From an uncultured Candidatus Saccharibacteria bacterium (lineage in GTDB: Bacteria > Patescibacteriota > Saccharimonadia > Saccharimonadales > Saccharimonadaceae): DNA of 12,804 bases. Shown here piece by piece: positions 1 to 7,084 of this stretch (position 1 is the first letter of the stretch; every line of letters starts with the position of its first letter). Both the position numbers and the translations under genes were made by a program. The notes under the pieces were generated by a model. It saw only the letters and a list, made by a program, of their open reading frames with translations. It was not told where the DNA came from and searched no databases. The stretch lies in assembly GCA_938049075.1 (NCBI GenBank), contig CALICZ010000108.1:1-12804 (forward strand). Direction: 5' to 3'.

Positions 1-775
1 CTGGCACCACGCCCAGCAATTGGCAAGCAGCCGCTGCAGCCGTCATGTTGTAAATATTAAATATCCCTGGGAGATGTGTTGTCAGTGGCAGCTTTGTCGC
101 ATCACCAAGAAGCACCGTTGCACTGCCACCCTCTTTGCGGGTCCCTGCCTGCGTGATGCGGGCTGTGGCAGTTGCGTCTTGGCCATAGGTAATCTTCTGC
201 TCACGCGCTGTGTATTTATCAAAGAATGGAAACCATTCGTCATCACGATTGAGCACAATAAAGCGCGGCTTCCGGGCAAAGAGTTTACCTTTGGCGGCGG
301 CATAGCGCTCCATCGTTTTGTGGTAGTCGAGGTGGTCTTGGGTGAGGTTGGTCATGACTGCAACGTCAATTGGCACACCATCAAGCTTATGTTGATCAAG
401 CGCGTGACTGGTAATCTCTAGTACGACGAAGTCCACGTTGGATTGCTTAGCCTCAGCAAAGAACTGCTGCATCCGCGCGGTAGAGCCGACTGTCGCATTA
501 AGGTCGTTGAGCTGGCGCTGACCTGCCACCTCGATCAGTGCCGTGGAGAACATTGCTGTGCGGCGGCCACTCGCCTTAAGGATTTCATTGATATAGTTAA
601 CGGTGGTCGTTTTACCATTCGTGCCCGTCACGGCAATAACGCGCAGATGCTTGGCCGGGTTGCCATAGCGTGCCGCTACCAGGGCAATACGGCTCCGCCG
701 ATATGCTTCTTCGAGAGTGTGGATCATCGCTGCGGGCAAGAGGCGGCGCAGCTGCTTTACAAGTGTGTTTTTCAT
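1..775 (-). CDS. murE: MurE-like Mur ligase (UDP-MurNAc-tripeptide synthetase family), 3' end outside window
   Basis: This is the first 258 codons of an ATP-dependent Mur ligase, which in the family adds the third amino acid to UDP-MurNAc-dipeptide in the cytoplasm during peptidoglycan synthesis. The P-loop GTNGKTTT is at about residues 51-58. It is followed by LEITSHALDQH and then TNLTQDHLDYHKTMERYAAAKG, the MurE-type central-domain signature, which includes the lysine that is carbamylated in characterised enzymes. LPGIFNIYN, just before the window edge, starts the linker to the C-terminal domain. In E. coli MurE the P-loop lies after residue 110, so the usual UDP-binding domain 1 is replaced here by a basic helix of about 45 residues. 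The ATG at 773-775 has no Shine-Dalgarno but sits 6 bases after a -10 box. The helicase gene ends 39 bases upstream. Family assignment is firm. Amino-acid specificity cannot be read because the C-terminal domain is missing. Confidence 0.9.
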   Translation of the reverse strand, partial: MKNTLVKQLRRLLPAAMIHTLEEAYRRSRIALVAARYGNPAKHLRVIAVTGTNGKTTTVNYINEILKASGRRTAMFSTALIEVAGQRQLNDLNATVGSTARMQQFFAEAKQSNVDFVVLEITSHALDQHKLDGVPIDVAVMTNLTQDHLDYHKTMERYAAAKGKLFARKPRFIVLNRDDEWFPFFDKYTAREQKITYGQDATATARITQAGTRKEGGSATVLLGDATKLPLTTHLPGIFNIYNMTAAAAACQLLGVVP

Positions 776-781
776 TTTTTT

Positions 782-790
782 AGTATAGCA
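782..790 (-). promoter_or_regulatory. Extended -10 promoter of the murE-like gene, leaderless arrangement
   Basis: The minus strand reads TGCTATACT, an extended -10 element (TGn plus TATACT at 782-787). It is followed by six A residues and then the ATG. Start sites usually fall about 7 bases after the -10 hexamer, which here is the A of the ATG. No recognisable -35 is seen 15-19 bases upstream, which fits an extended -10 promoter. Confidence 0.6.
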
Positions 791-814
791 TTTTTTGGCC
801 GATGGCGGGTAGTT

Positions 815-2962
815 CTAGGGAATAATTTTCTCAAGGCGGGCATACTGTATATTGAGCTTCTTGGTAGAGCCATTTGCAAAGCGCACACTCACTGCCATAC
901 CATCGATGTCGATCACCTCACCATCGCCAAACTGGAGCGATCGCACCATATCACCAACCTCATATGGCATGACCTCATCTAACGCGTCGTCATACACTGG
1001 TGTAGCTGGTTCGGTATGCACCATCGACAGGCTCATGCCCATATCGTCAAGAAAGCGCGATGGGCTGTTGTAGCTGCGGCTACCAAATTGCAAGCGACTC
1101 TGCGCATAGCTTATATAGAGCTCCTGCCGAGCGCGTGTCATCCCGACATAACAGAGACGACGCTCCTCTTCGAGTGCGGCTGGCCCCTCCTCGAGTGCCC
1201 TGGCACTGGGAAACAGGCCATCCTCAAGCCCCACCATATATACCACTGGAAACTCTAGCCCCTTGGCAGCGTGGAGCGTCATAAGCGTCACGCTGTGCGC
1301 ATCCGTCGCTTGGTCGACCGAAGACATAAGCGCAACTTCCTCAAGAAAGTCTGACATGCTGGCAAAGGCCCGCGCGTCAGACAATAACGCACTGAGGTTA
1401 GCCTCGCGATCATCAGCCTGAGGCGAGCCATCAAGGATATAATTGCGATAGCCCGTCTTAGTAATCACATCATCGATCAGTTGACTTGGATCAGCCGCGG
1501 CCTCAACCTGCGCTTGGAAGCCACGTAATAACTGACCCAGCTGCGTCAGGGCAGTCTGCGCCCGCTTCGTCAGTGCCGCTGCCTGGCTAGCATTAACCAG
1601 CGCACTAATGATATCGAGCCCACTAGTGCCCTGCCAGATGAGGAACTTCTCCAGGCTTGTTGCTCCAATCCCCCGCGTTGGTACATTAGCGATCCGGCTA
1701 AAACTCACGCGGTCATTTGGCTGGTAGATAAGGCGCAGATAGGCCAAGATATCCTTAATCTCCTTACGATCATAAAATCGCACCCCACCAACCAACTGGT
1801 ACGGCACGCGGTGCTGGTTGAAAGCTCGCTCAAAGGCATAGCTCTGTGCATTGGTGCGGTACAGGACAGCAAAGTCGCTATAGTCGCGCTCACCGGTCGC
1901 CACCTGCGTAGCAATCTGGCTCGCAATGATATATGCCTCCTCTGCCTCATCATAGGCAGCTTGTACTTGCACTGGTGCACCTGGGCCTGCTGCCGTCCAG
2001 AGGGTTTTATCCGTCCGCTGCTGATTTTTGTTAATCACATTGCCAGCAGCTTCGAGAATGGCCCCTGTCGAGCGATAATTTTGCTCGAGCTTCACCACCA
2101 GCGCCCCCGGGAAATCGCGCTCGAAGTTGAGAATATTCGTAAAATCTGCGCCACGCCAGCTATAGATCGACTGCCAGTCATCTCCTACCACGCAGATATT
2201 GCGGCGTGGGTTTACCAGCAGCTTGATGATCTGATACTGCGCAGCATTCGTGTCCTGATATTCGTCAACGAGAATATGCTTAAACTGCGTCTGGTAGCGC
2301 TGACGCACCGCCGAGTGGTCGCGTAGGAGACGTACCGTCTCGAGCAAGAGGTCATCAAAGTCGAGCGCACCTGCATCAGCCAGCAGCTGCTCATACAGCT
2401 GATAGATCTCTGCTACTGCCTGCTGAAAGGGAAACCGCGCACTAGCCACATAGTCACTGGGCGAGAGGAGTTGATTTTTGGCTTTGCTAATTGCTGCACT
2501 GGCAGCACGCGGTTTAAGCCTGTCCGTACCAATGGAAAGCTGCTTCATCGCTTGTTTGATGAGCCCTTGACGGTCATCTTCGTCATAAATCACGAAATTT
2601 GGTGGAATGCTGATAGCCGCACCATCACGCCGCAAGATCCGCACACAAATACCATGGAATGTCCCCATCCACGGCATAAAGGAGCGAGGTGGTTGGTCGG
2701 CTGGCGGTGTGTGAGAAGAGCTTGCTTGAGTAGGCCCGGCAATCTGCCAGAGGCGTTGACGCATTTCGCGGGCTGCCTTGTTAGTGAAGGTAACAGCCAA
2801 GACTTCATTCGGCCAGACGCCCTGCTCGGTCAGGAGGTAAGCAATGCGGTGTGTGAGCGTTTTTGTCTTGCCACTACCCGCCCCTGCAAGAATTAGGACT
2901 GGGCCATCAGATGCGACCACTGCCGAACGCTGAGCGTCATTTAATCCATCGAGTATATCCAT
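815..2962 (-). CDS. uvrD: UvrD/PcrA-type superfamily 1 DNA helicase
   Basis: This is a 715-residue ATP-dependent 3'-5' DNA helicase, full length for the UvrD/PcrA family (about 720), expected to act in DNA repair and in clearing stalled complexes. The motifs run in order: Q motif LNDAQRSAV (7-15), Walker A AGAGSGKT (26-33), VTFTNKAAREM (57-67), GTFHGICVRILR (from 100), Walker B VDEYQDT (around 235), GDDWQSIYSWRGAD (motif III), LEQNYRST (motif IV), LMTLHAAKGLEFPVVY (motif V) and LCYVGMTRARQ (motif VI). In motif III a Trp follows GDD where Rep/UvrD usually have Asp. The last 45 residues (GDMVRSLQFGDGEV onwards) match the Tudor-like C-terminal domain by which PcrA contacts RNA polymerase. The ATG at 2960-2962 is 8 bases after a TATAAT box and has no Shine-Dalgarno. 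It lies 35 bases after the disordered-protein gene and 39 bases before murE. Confidence 0.95.
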   Translation of the reverse strand: MDILDGLNDAQRSAVVASDGPVLILAGAGSGKTKTLTHRIAYLLTEQGVWPNEVLAVTFTNKAAREMRQRLWQIAGPTQASSSHTPPADQPPRSFMPWMGTFHGICVRILRRDGAAISIPPNFVIYDEDDRQGLIKQAMKQLSIGTDRLKPRAASAAISKAKNQLLSPSDYVASARFPFQQAVAEIYQLYEQLLADAGALDFDDLLLETVRLLRDHSAVRQRYQTQFKHILVDEYQDTNAAQYQIIKLLVNPRRNICVVGDDWQSIYSWRGADFTNILNFERDFPGALVVKLEQNYRSTGAILEAAGNVINKNQQRTDKTLWTAAGPGAPVQVQAAYDEAEEAYIIASQIATQVATGERDYSDFAVLYRTNAQSYAFERAFNQHRVPYQLVGGVRFYDRKEIKDILAYLRLIYQPNDRVSFSRIANVPTRGIGATSLEKFLIWQGTSGLDIISALVNASQAAALTKRAQTALTQLGQLLRGFQAQVEAAADPSQLIDDVITKTGYRNYILDGSPQADDREANLSALLSDARAFASMSDFLEEVALMSSVDQATDAHSVTLMTLHAAKGLEFPVVYMVGLEDGLFPSARALEEGPAALEEERRLCYVGMTRARQELYISYAQSRLQFGSRSYNSPSRFLDDMGMSLSMVHTEPATPVYDDALDEVMPYEVGDMVRSLQFGDGEVIDIDGMAVSVRFANGSTKKLNIQYARLEKIIP

Positions 2963-2970
2963 AGTAGCCT

Positions 2971-2976
2971 ATTATA
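2971..2976 (-). promoter_or_regulatory. -10 box (TATAAT) of the helicase gene
   Basis: A perfect TATAAT on the minus strand lies in the 35-base gap between the disordered-protein gene and the helicase. The helicase ATG starts 9 bases after the last base of the hexamer, so any leader would be 0 to 3 nucleotides. No clear -35 or TGn extension is present. Confidence 0.5.
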
Positions 2977-2997
2977 CCGGATGCCGCCACACTGGCG

Positions 2998-5469
2998 CTA
3001 GCCAAAGAGTGTATAATAGACAGCACCAAGACCAGCACCAAGCGCCAGTAACATGACGATCCACAGCAGCCAAATCCAGCCAGCAGCTTGTTCGGGACGG
3101 CGGCGCGACTTTTTCGGTGCGCGAGTAAATTCTTCAGCACTGTAGATTGGTGCGACCACATTGCCTTCGTTCTCTTCCTGAAGTGCTTGGTGGAGAGCGA
3201 GCGCGGTATCGCCATTTTGGGTGGTGGCAGCCGCTTCTTCGATGGTATTGACGTGTGCTTGGTCACTCGTGTCTGGCTCATCATCCCACTCAGTCGCAGT
3301 TGTCATTGGCTCGGCCTCGACTCGCTCCGCTTCGCCGTAGTAGTCGATATCTGGCTCACCAGGGCCAGGCACAGGCAAACTTAGGTCAATCTCATCCTCT
3401 GCAAACTGCGGTCCTATCTCATCGGCCGATACTGCATGAGAGTCAGCCTGCTCATTCGGGTAGAGCGACTGGTCAGCATTGTCGTAGTCTTCTGCTTGGT
3501 ATGAGAGTTCATCATGCGATGTAGCAACCTCTCGTGTATCCTGCTCAGGCAATGGGTAGTGACCATCGGTTGGATAGAGTGATGGCGCATTCTCGCTCGT
3601 ATCTGTTAGCGCATCAATGAATTGCTCAGCTGATGCATGTTCATTATGCGGCGCAAAAAGGTGTGGCGGTGCCGATGGCTCGTTATTATCAGCCAGAGTT
3701 ACGCCAAGCGCGCCAGATTCATCATGATACATCCCCATCGGGACAGTGTCGGCTAATGTTGGTGCATCGCCCACCAGCGTATCAGCACCGCCCAGTGGGC
3801 GCTTATCAACCTTCGTCTCAGCATCGGGCAAGAATGGTGTGTAGCTTAGCGGCTTTTCATCGCCAGGCTGGAGATCGAGTGTCTCTGCGGAGGGTGTTCC
3901 ATCAGGCGTTACTACATCAGATGCTTTAACCTCATCACCTGCCGGAGGAGTACTCTGCACTGCTCCGAGGTGATGCTGCGCTGGCTCATGCCCAGGCGCA
4001 GGGCGAATATCCATGCCAACCACTGGTGCACTACTTGTCAGCGGCTCAACCACCGCACCCTGACGGCGTACTCGTGGGCGGGCCGCTTGAGTAACTGCAG
4101 CAGCTGGAGCTGCTCCACCTACAATATCCATAAAACGACCACGTGGACGTTGAATGGCTGGGGTGGTTGGGTGATCATTATCTGGCTCGGCTGACGCTGT
4201 CTCGTCTGCAGTATGTGCGGGCGATGCGCTGGCAACTGACGGTTTAGTCTGTTGGTCGGCTGATTGAGAGAGAGCAACTGGTACCGCCTCAGATGCACTC
4301 TTGGACACATCTTCCTCTTCTTGCAGAGACACTGGCGCGTCATTGGCTGGCATTTCAGGATTCGCAGCAATGATCTGCTGCGCCTTGGCGACAACATCAT
4401 CAGCTGGTGTAAACAGTGGTGGAGCAGGTGCGTATGGCTGTTCTACTTGGCTATCAGCAGTACCTGATGATTGCACTGCTGGCGTGTTCTGGACGGCATC
4501 GTTCACACTATGCGCAGCGTCAACTACATCATCAGTATTCGCCTCCTCTTGTCGGTATGTTTCAGACGAAGAAGGAGCACTAAAGTATGGCTCAGTAGCC
4601 CTACTACGACGTTCGTTATAAGTATCAAGTAGTGGCAATGGGCGATCAACGTGAGCTTCTGGTAGAGCATCCTCAGCGAGCGCTTCTTCTGGCTGTGGCG
4701 ATGGGCTGTCATTGGTTGCTGCCATATCAGGCATAGTGTGCTCGGCCGTCAGCAATTCTGCCGAGGCGATATCACCTGCTTGCGGTTGAGCTGGCATAGT
4801 AGTGGGCTCCTCCCAAGAGTTACTCTCACCATCAAACGATTCATGCTCGCTCGGCACATCCGCATCAGCCACCGGAGCTGATACCTGGCTATCATCCACA
4901 ACACTTGTACTTTCTACCGTTACCTCTGGCCACGCAGGTGCAGTGTGGTCTGCGTCAGGAGTTTGCGCGCCTAGCATGTTATCTGGCTCATCATATTGTA
5001 GCTCAGGCCACGCTGGCTCGTCGAGCGGCTGCGCTGCGTCACTATCAGAAGTATCACCACCGCTCGACGCTGCTGGTACATCTGTATTTACTGGCGTCGC
5101 TGGTGCATAGAGCAAGCGATCATCATTAGCGTCATCAGCACCGCGAGTATCAGCTGTGTCATCAGGCTCATCTTGTGATGCTATGACAGATGCCTCATCA
5201 TCAGCCGTATGCGTATCATTCATTGGCTGCACCACCGTTTCGGCGGGGGGTAGCGACGTGTTACCCTCCTCTTCTGTTGGCGGTGGAATGATGAGTGGTT
5301 GCGGGGCAAATGTGTCATCAAGATCATCACCGACGGATGTTTGCGCTGGCTCAGTCGCATTATCTTGTGTGTGATTCACCTCATTGAGGTGACGGACAAG
5401 CGCTTCGTCATCGTCATCATCATCACCCTCAGCATCTTCGCCCGCAAATTGATACGGCATCGTTGGCAT
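2998..5469 (-). CDS. Large acidic intrinsically disordered protein with C-terminal membrane anchor
   Basis: This is an 823-residue protein of no recognised family. Almost all of it is low-complexity sequence rich in Asp, Glu, Ala, Pro, Ser and Thr, including a poly-Asp run at residues 16-21. Breaks in the pattern are two PAWPE motifs (152-156, 178-182), a basic island (RPRGRFMDIV at 441-450 and RPRVRRQGAVVEP at 464-476), and a C-terminal KKSRRR followed by one hydrophobic helix at about 797-819. The positive-inside rule suggests a tail-anchored protein with its long acidic region in the cytoplasm. The ATG follows directly on the TAG stop of the upstream gene, in the same frame, and no good Shine-Dalgarno is visible. 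It is therefore likely translated by reinitiation, or it is the second half of one interrupted gene. An in-frame ATG three codons later is another possible start. Function is unknown; a scaffold or envelope-organising role is only a guess. Confidence 0.85.
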   Translation of the reverse strand: MPTMPYQFAGEDAEGDDDDDDEALVRHLNEVNHTQDNATEPAQTSVGDDLDDTFAPQPLIIPPPTEEEGNTSLPPAETVVQPMNDTHTADDEASVIASQDEPDDTADTRGADDANDDRLLYAPATPVNTDVPAASSGGDTSDSDAAQPLDEPAWPELQYDEPDNMLGAQTPDADHTAPAWPEVTVESTSVVDDSQVSAPVADADVPSEHESFDGESNSWEEPTTMPAQPQAGDIASAELLTAEHTMPDMAATNDSPSPQPEEALAEDALPEAHVDRPLPLLDTYNERRSRATEPYFSAPSSSETYRQEEANTDDVVDAAHSVNDAVQNTPAVQSSGTADSQVEQPYAPAPPLFTPADDVVAKAQQIIAANPEMPANDAPVSLQEEEDVSKSASEAVPVALSQSADQQTKPSVASASPAHTADETASAEPDNDHPTTPAIQRPRGRFMDIVGGAAPAAAVTQAARPRVRRQGAVVEPLTSSAPVVGMDIRPAPGHEPAQHHLGAVQSTPPAGDEVKASDVVTPDGTPSAETLDLQPGDEKPLSYTPFLPDAETKVDKRPLGGADTLVGDAPTLADTVPMGMYHDESGALGVTLADNNEPSAPPHLFAPHNEHASAEQFIDALTDTSENAPSLYPTDGHYPLPEQDTREVATSHDELSYQAEDYDNADQSLYPNEQADSHAVSADEIGPQFAEDEIDLSLPVPGPGEPDIDYYGEAERVEAEPMTTATEWDDEPDTSDQAHVNTIEEAAATTQNGDTALALHQALQEENEGNVVAPIYSAEEFTRAPKKSRRRPEQAAGWIWLLWIVMLLALGAGLGAVYYTLFG

Positions 5470-6486
5470 CTATGACTCGACTTGGTCGATCGTCGCTGGC
5501 ACCTCTTCCTCTACAGCTGTAGCAGATGTTTCGTCACTCACTGCTCCATCACTCGGAGCTGACGGCGCGATGTTGTCTGTCTCTGCTATAGGAGCTGATG
5601 CATCTGAATTTGTTGTGGATGATACATCATCTGCTGGCGTTGCTGCGCGGGGCGGTGTAAAGAACGGCCGCGCTGCCGGCCCGCCAAAGAACTGCGCTCG
5701 ATCGGTATATGTGTCGTCACTCTCGTCATCATCGTCGCTGGCGGGGGTAATAATATCGTCAGGGTCAACCGTCACGATCGCTGCTGGCTGAGACTGAGGA
5801 GATACACTTTCTGTTGTTGGCGCTGCTGGTGTTGCTGCATTTAGCGGAGTCACTTGAGCTGATTCTGTACCATCTGTATCAGTTTGCTCTGGCGTGGTAG
5901 GTATCGAAGCTGGTTCACGCTCCGATGCGACGACCGACTCCGATAGCGCCCGGGCACGGTCGACAGCTGGCTCAGGCTCAACTGGCTCATATGACTCCCC
6001 TGCTGGCTCCGCTTCGTCCGCTTGTTGCGACAGTGGCATAATTGTCACGCCACGGCGGCGAGCTGGTGTGCTATTTGTATCGGTGACAGAGGTAGTATCA
6101 GTGGCTGTGGTACTATCATCAGTCTGCACCGTTTCATTAGTGCTATTAGTATTACCTCGAGGTGCTAATGCAGGTGACTGCTTAGCTGGCGTTGCAGTAT
6201 CTGGTGAGTCTGCCTGCTGCACTGAACCTGTTGAGGTGTTGTTATCCTGGACACTCGAAGTGCTTGCACTTTGCGTACCATCACTTGCCTCAGGACGAGC
6301 TGAAGTTGCTACTGGCGTTGTTTGTTGGAGTGATGTAGCTTGTTGAGCGCTTGATGAGGCCGAATCTTTGCTTGGTGTGGCGGCTGGCGCTTCAGACGGC
6401 TTATCTAGCGTCGCTGGCAGCTGACCAGACTGGCGCATCAAATCGTGCACCGCGCGGTCGAGTTCGTCGAAGTCTATATCTGGCAT
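5470..6486 (-). CDS. Acidic Ser/Thr/Ala-rich disordered protein, in frame with the gene after it
   Basis: This is a 338-residue protein with one short ordered-looking element at its N-terminus, MPDIDFDELDRAVHDLM, which reads as an amphipathic helix. The rest is low-complexity Ser/Thr/Ala/Pro/Gln/Asp sequence. A basic patch, PARRRGVTIMP (141-151), resembles the RPRVRRQGAVVEP patch of the next protein. A Phe/Pro segment, FFGGPAARPFFTPP, lies at about 266-279. There is no signal peptide or membrane helix. The ATG at 6484-6486 has a Shine-Dalgarno AAAGGA at 6495-6500 with 8-base spacing. The ORF ends in TAG at 5470-5472, directly followed in the same frame by the ATG of the 823-residue ORF. I do not recognise a characterised family. 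The N-terminal helix reminds me of uncharacterised Saccharibacteria proteins, from memory only. Confidence 0.8.
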   Translation of the reverse strand: MPDIDFDELDRAVHDLMRQSGQLPATLDKPSEAPAATPSKDSASSSAQQATSLQQTTPVATSARPEASDGTQSASTSSVQDNNTSTGSVQQADSPDTATPAKQSPALAPRGNTNSTNETVQTDDSTTATDTTSVTDTNSTPARRRGVTIMPLSQQADEAEPAGESYEPVEPEPAVDRARALSESVVASEREPASIPTTPEQTDTDGTESAQVTPLNAATPAAPTTESVSPQSQPAAIVTVDPDDIITPASDDDDESDDTYTDRAQFFGGPAARPFFTPPRAATPADDVSSTTNSDASAPIAETDNIAPSAPSDGAVSDETSATAVEEEVPATIDQVES

Positions 6487-6652
6487 GAACGGTTTCCTTT
6501 GTTTGTTTTTATATAAACGCTACAGTTTTTGTGTGGTACACACCAGTCCACACCCTGATACAACGAATCGGAGCCTCGTATCGAGTTTTGGATACTACCC
6601 CAGTTGTTGATCAATCGTATGCCCACAATGTATCGCTTATGTTGTTTTCTCT

Positions 6653-6681
6653 AGTGTAGCTTATTTCACATTGTGGTGCAA
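6653..6681 (-). promoter_or_regulatory. Possible sigma70 promoter for the disordered-protein operon
   Basis: On the minus strand TTGCAC (6676-6681) and TACACT (6653-6658) are separated by exactly 17 bases. A start near 6646 would give a leader of about 160 nucleotides before the ATG at 6486, which carries its own Shine-Dalgarno. The hexamers are only partial matches, so this is tentative. Confidence 0.35.
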
Positions 6682-6808
6682 CTCACCTTGCTTATTTGGT
6701 GCGAAGTATCAATCCACCGATTGCTCTATTCATACCATCGTGTTGCGCTCTAGGCAATAGTCCACCTCTGGTCGATTGCCTGATAACTTTGCAATCAGTA
6801 CTTATCAT

Positions 6809-6852
6809 GTATGATGTTATTTTTACACTACTTTTTTCACGTATGATGTTAT
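6809..6852. repeat. 12-base direct repeat GTATGATGTTAT, two copies 32 bases apart
   Basis: GTATGATGTTAT occurs at 6809-6820 and 6841-6852. The match extends leftwards imperfectly (CAT versus CAC before TATG). A 32-base centre spacing is about three helical turns, as expected for two molecules of a regulator on one DNA face. No adjacent plus-strand gene is evident, and the minus-strand gene starts over 300 bases away. Confidence 0.55.
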
Positions 6853-6857
6853 CCACA
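6849..6857 (+). promoter_or_regulatory. Single DnaA-box-like 9-mer (TTATCCACA)
   Basis: TTATCCACA matches the consensus DnaA box TTATNCACA exactly and overlaps the end of the second direct-repeat copy. No second perfect box, AT-rich unwinding region or dnaA gene is visible nearby, so it is not evidence of an origin. A single 9-mer can occur by chance. Confidence 0.25.
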
Positions 6858-6980
6858 CAACACTACCGTATGGGAGACAAAATATGAATGATTTACTATC
6901 ACTCTTTATCCTTTGGTGTATCAATCCTTGACTACAAATAGCTCAGAACATCTCACGTTTTGCCTATGTCCCCTTATGGA

Positions 6981-7021
6981 AGAATAGGACAGATAGCGTT
7001 ACACAAATAGTGTCCTGTTCT
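6981..7021. repeat. Inverted repeat with 11-base arms
   Basis: AGAATAGGACA (6981-6991) and TGTCCTGTTCT (7011-7021) are complementary over 11 positions, with one T/G position that pairs as a wobble in RNA of plus-strand sense. The loop is 19 bases. It lies just beyond the pyruvate kinase terminator and has no T-tract on either side, so it is not a standard intrinsic terminator. Confidence 0.5.
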
Positions 7022-7028
7022 CGCCGAC

Positions 7029-7060
7029 AAAAAACACCCACCATAGTGATAGATGGGTGC
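7029..7060 (-). terminator. Rho-independent terminator of pyk
   Basis: On the minus strand, 25 bases after the pyk stop codon, CACCCA (7054-7059) pairs with TGGGTG (7035-7040). A G-T wobble extends the stem by one pair. TTTTTT (7029-7034) follows at once. This is a good intrinsic terminator and it isolates pyk from the disordered-protein genes. Confidence 0.75.
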
Positions 7061-7084
7061 TTCTGTTGGTTGCTTGAGCAAAGC

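Larger units (their letters stand above)
6487..7028. other. Gene-free stretch between pyruvate kinase and the disordered-protein genes
   Basis: About 540 bases without a convincing gene. It holds the operon leader and possible promoter on the minus strand, a 12-base direct repeat, one DnaA-box-like 9-mer, a long inverted repeat near 7000 and several small hairpins such as GATTGC/GCAATC (6774-6779 and 6791-6796). On the plus strand a 15-codon ORF at 6884-6931 has a GGGAG element 7 bases before its ATG, but it ends in TGA, which no other gene here uses. I do not call it. Confidence 0.6.

Noticed and set aside
4802..5374. Long plus-strand ORFs opposite the disordered-protein genes, rich in Ser, Gly and Cys.
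   Set aside because: They are shadows of the biased codons on the minus strand, with no ribosome-binding sites or family resemblance.
6849..6857. A chromosomal replication origin.
   Set aside because: Only one perfect DnaA box is present, with no cluster, no unwinding region and no dnaA or dnaN nearby.
6884..6931. A 15-codon plus-strand ORF (MNDLLSLFILWCINP) with GGGAG upstream.
   Set aside because: It is too short to support, has no clear promoter and ends in TGA. The hydrophobic composition could be chance.
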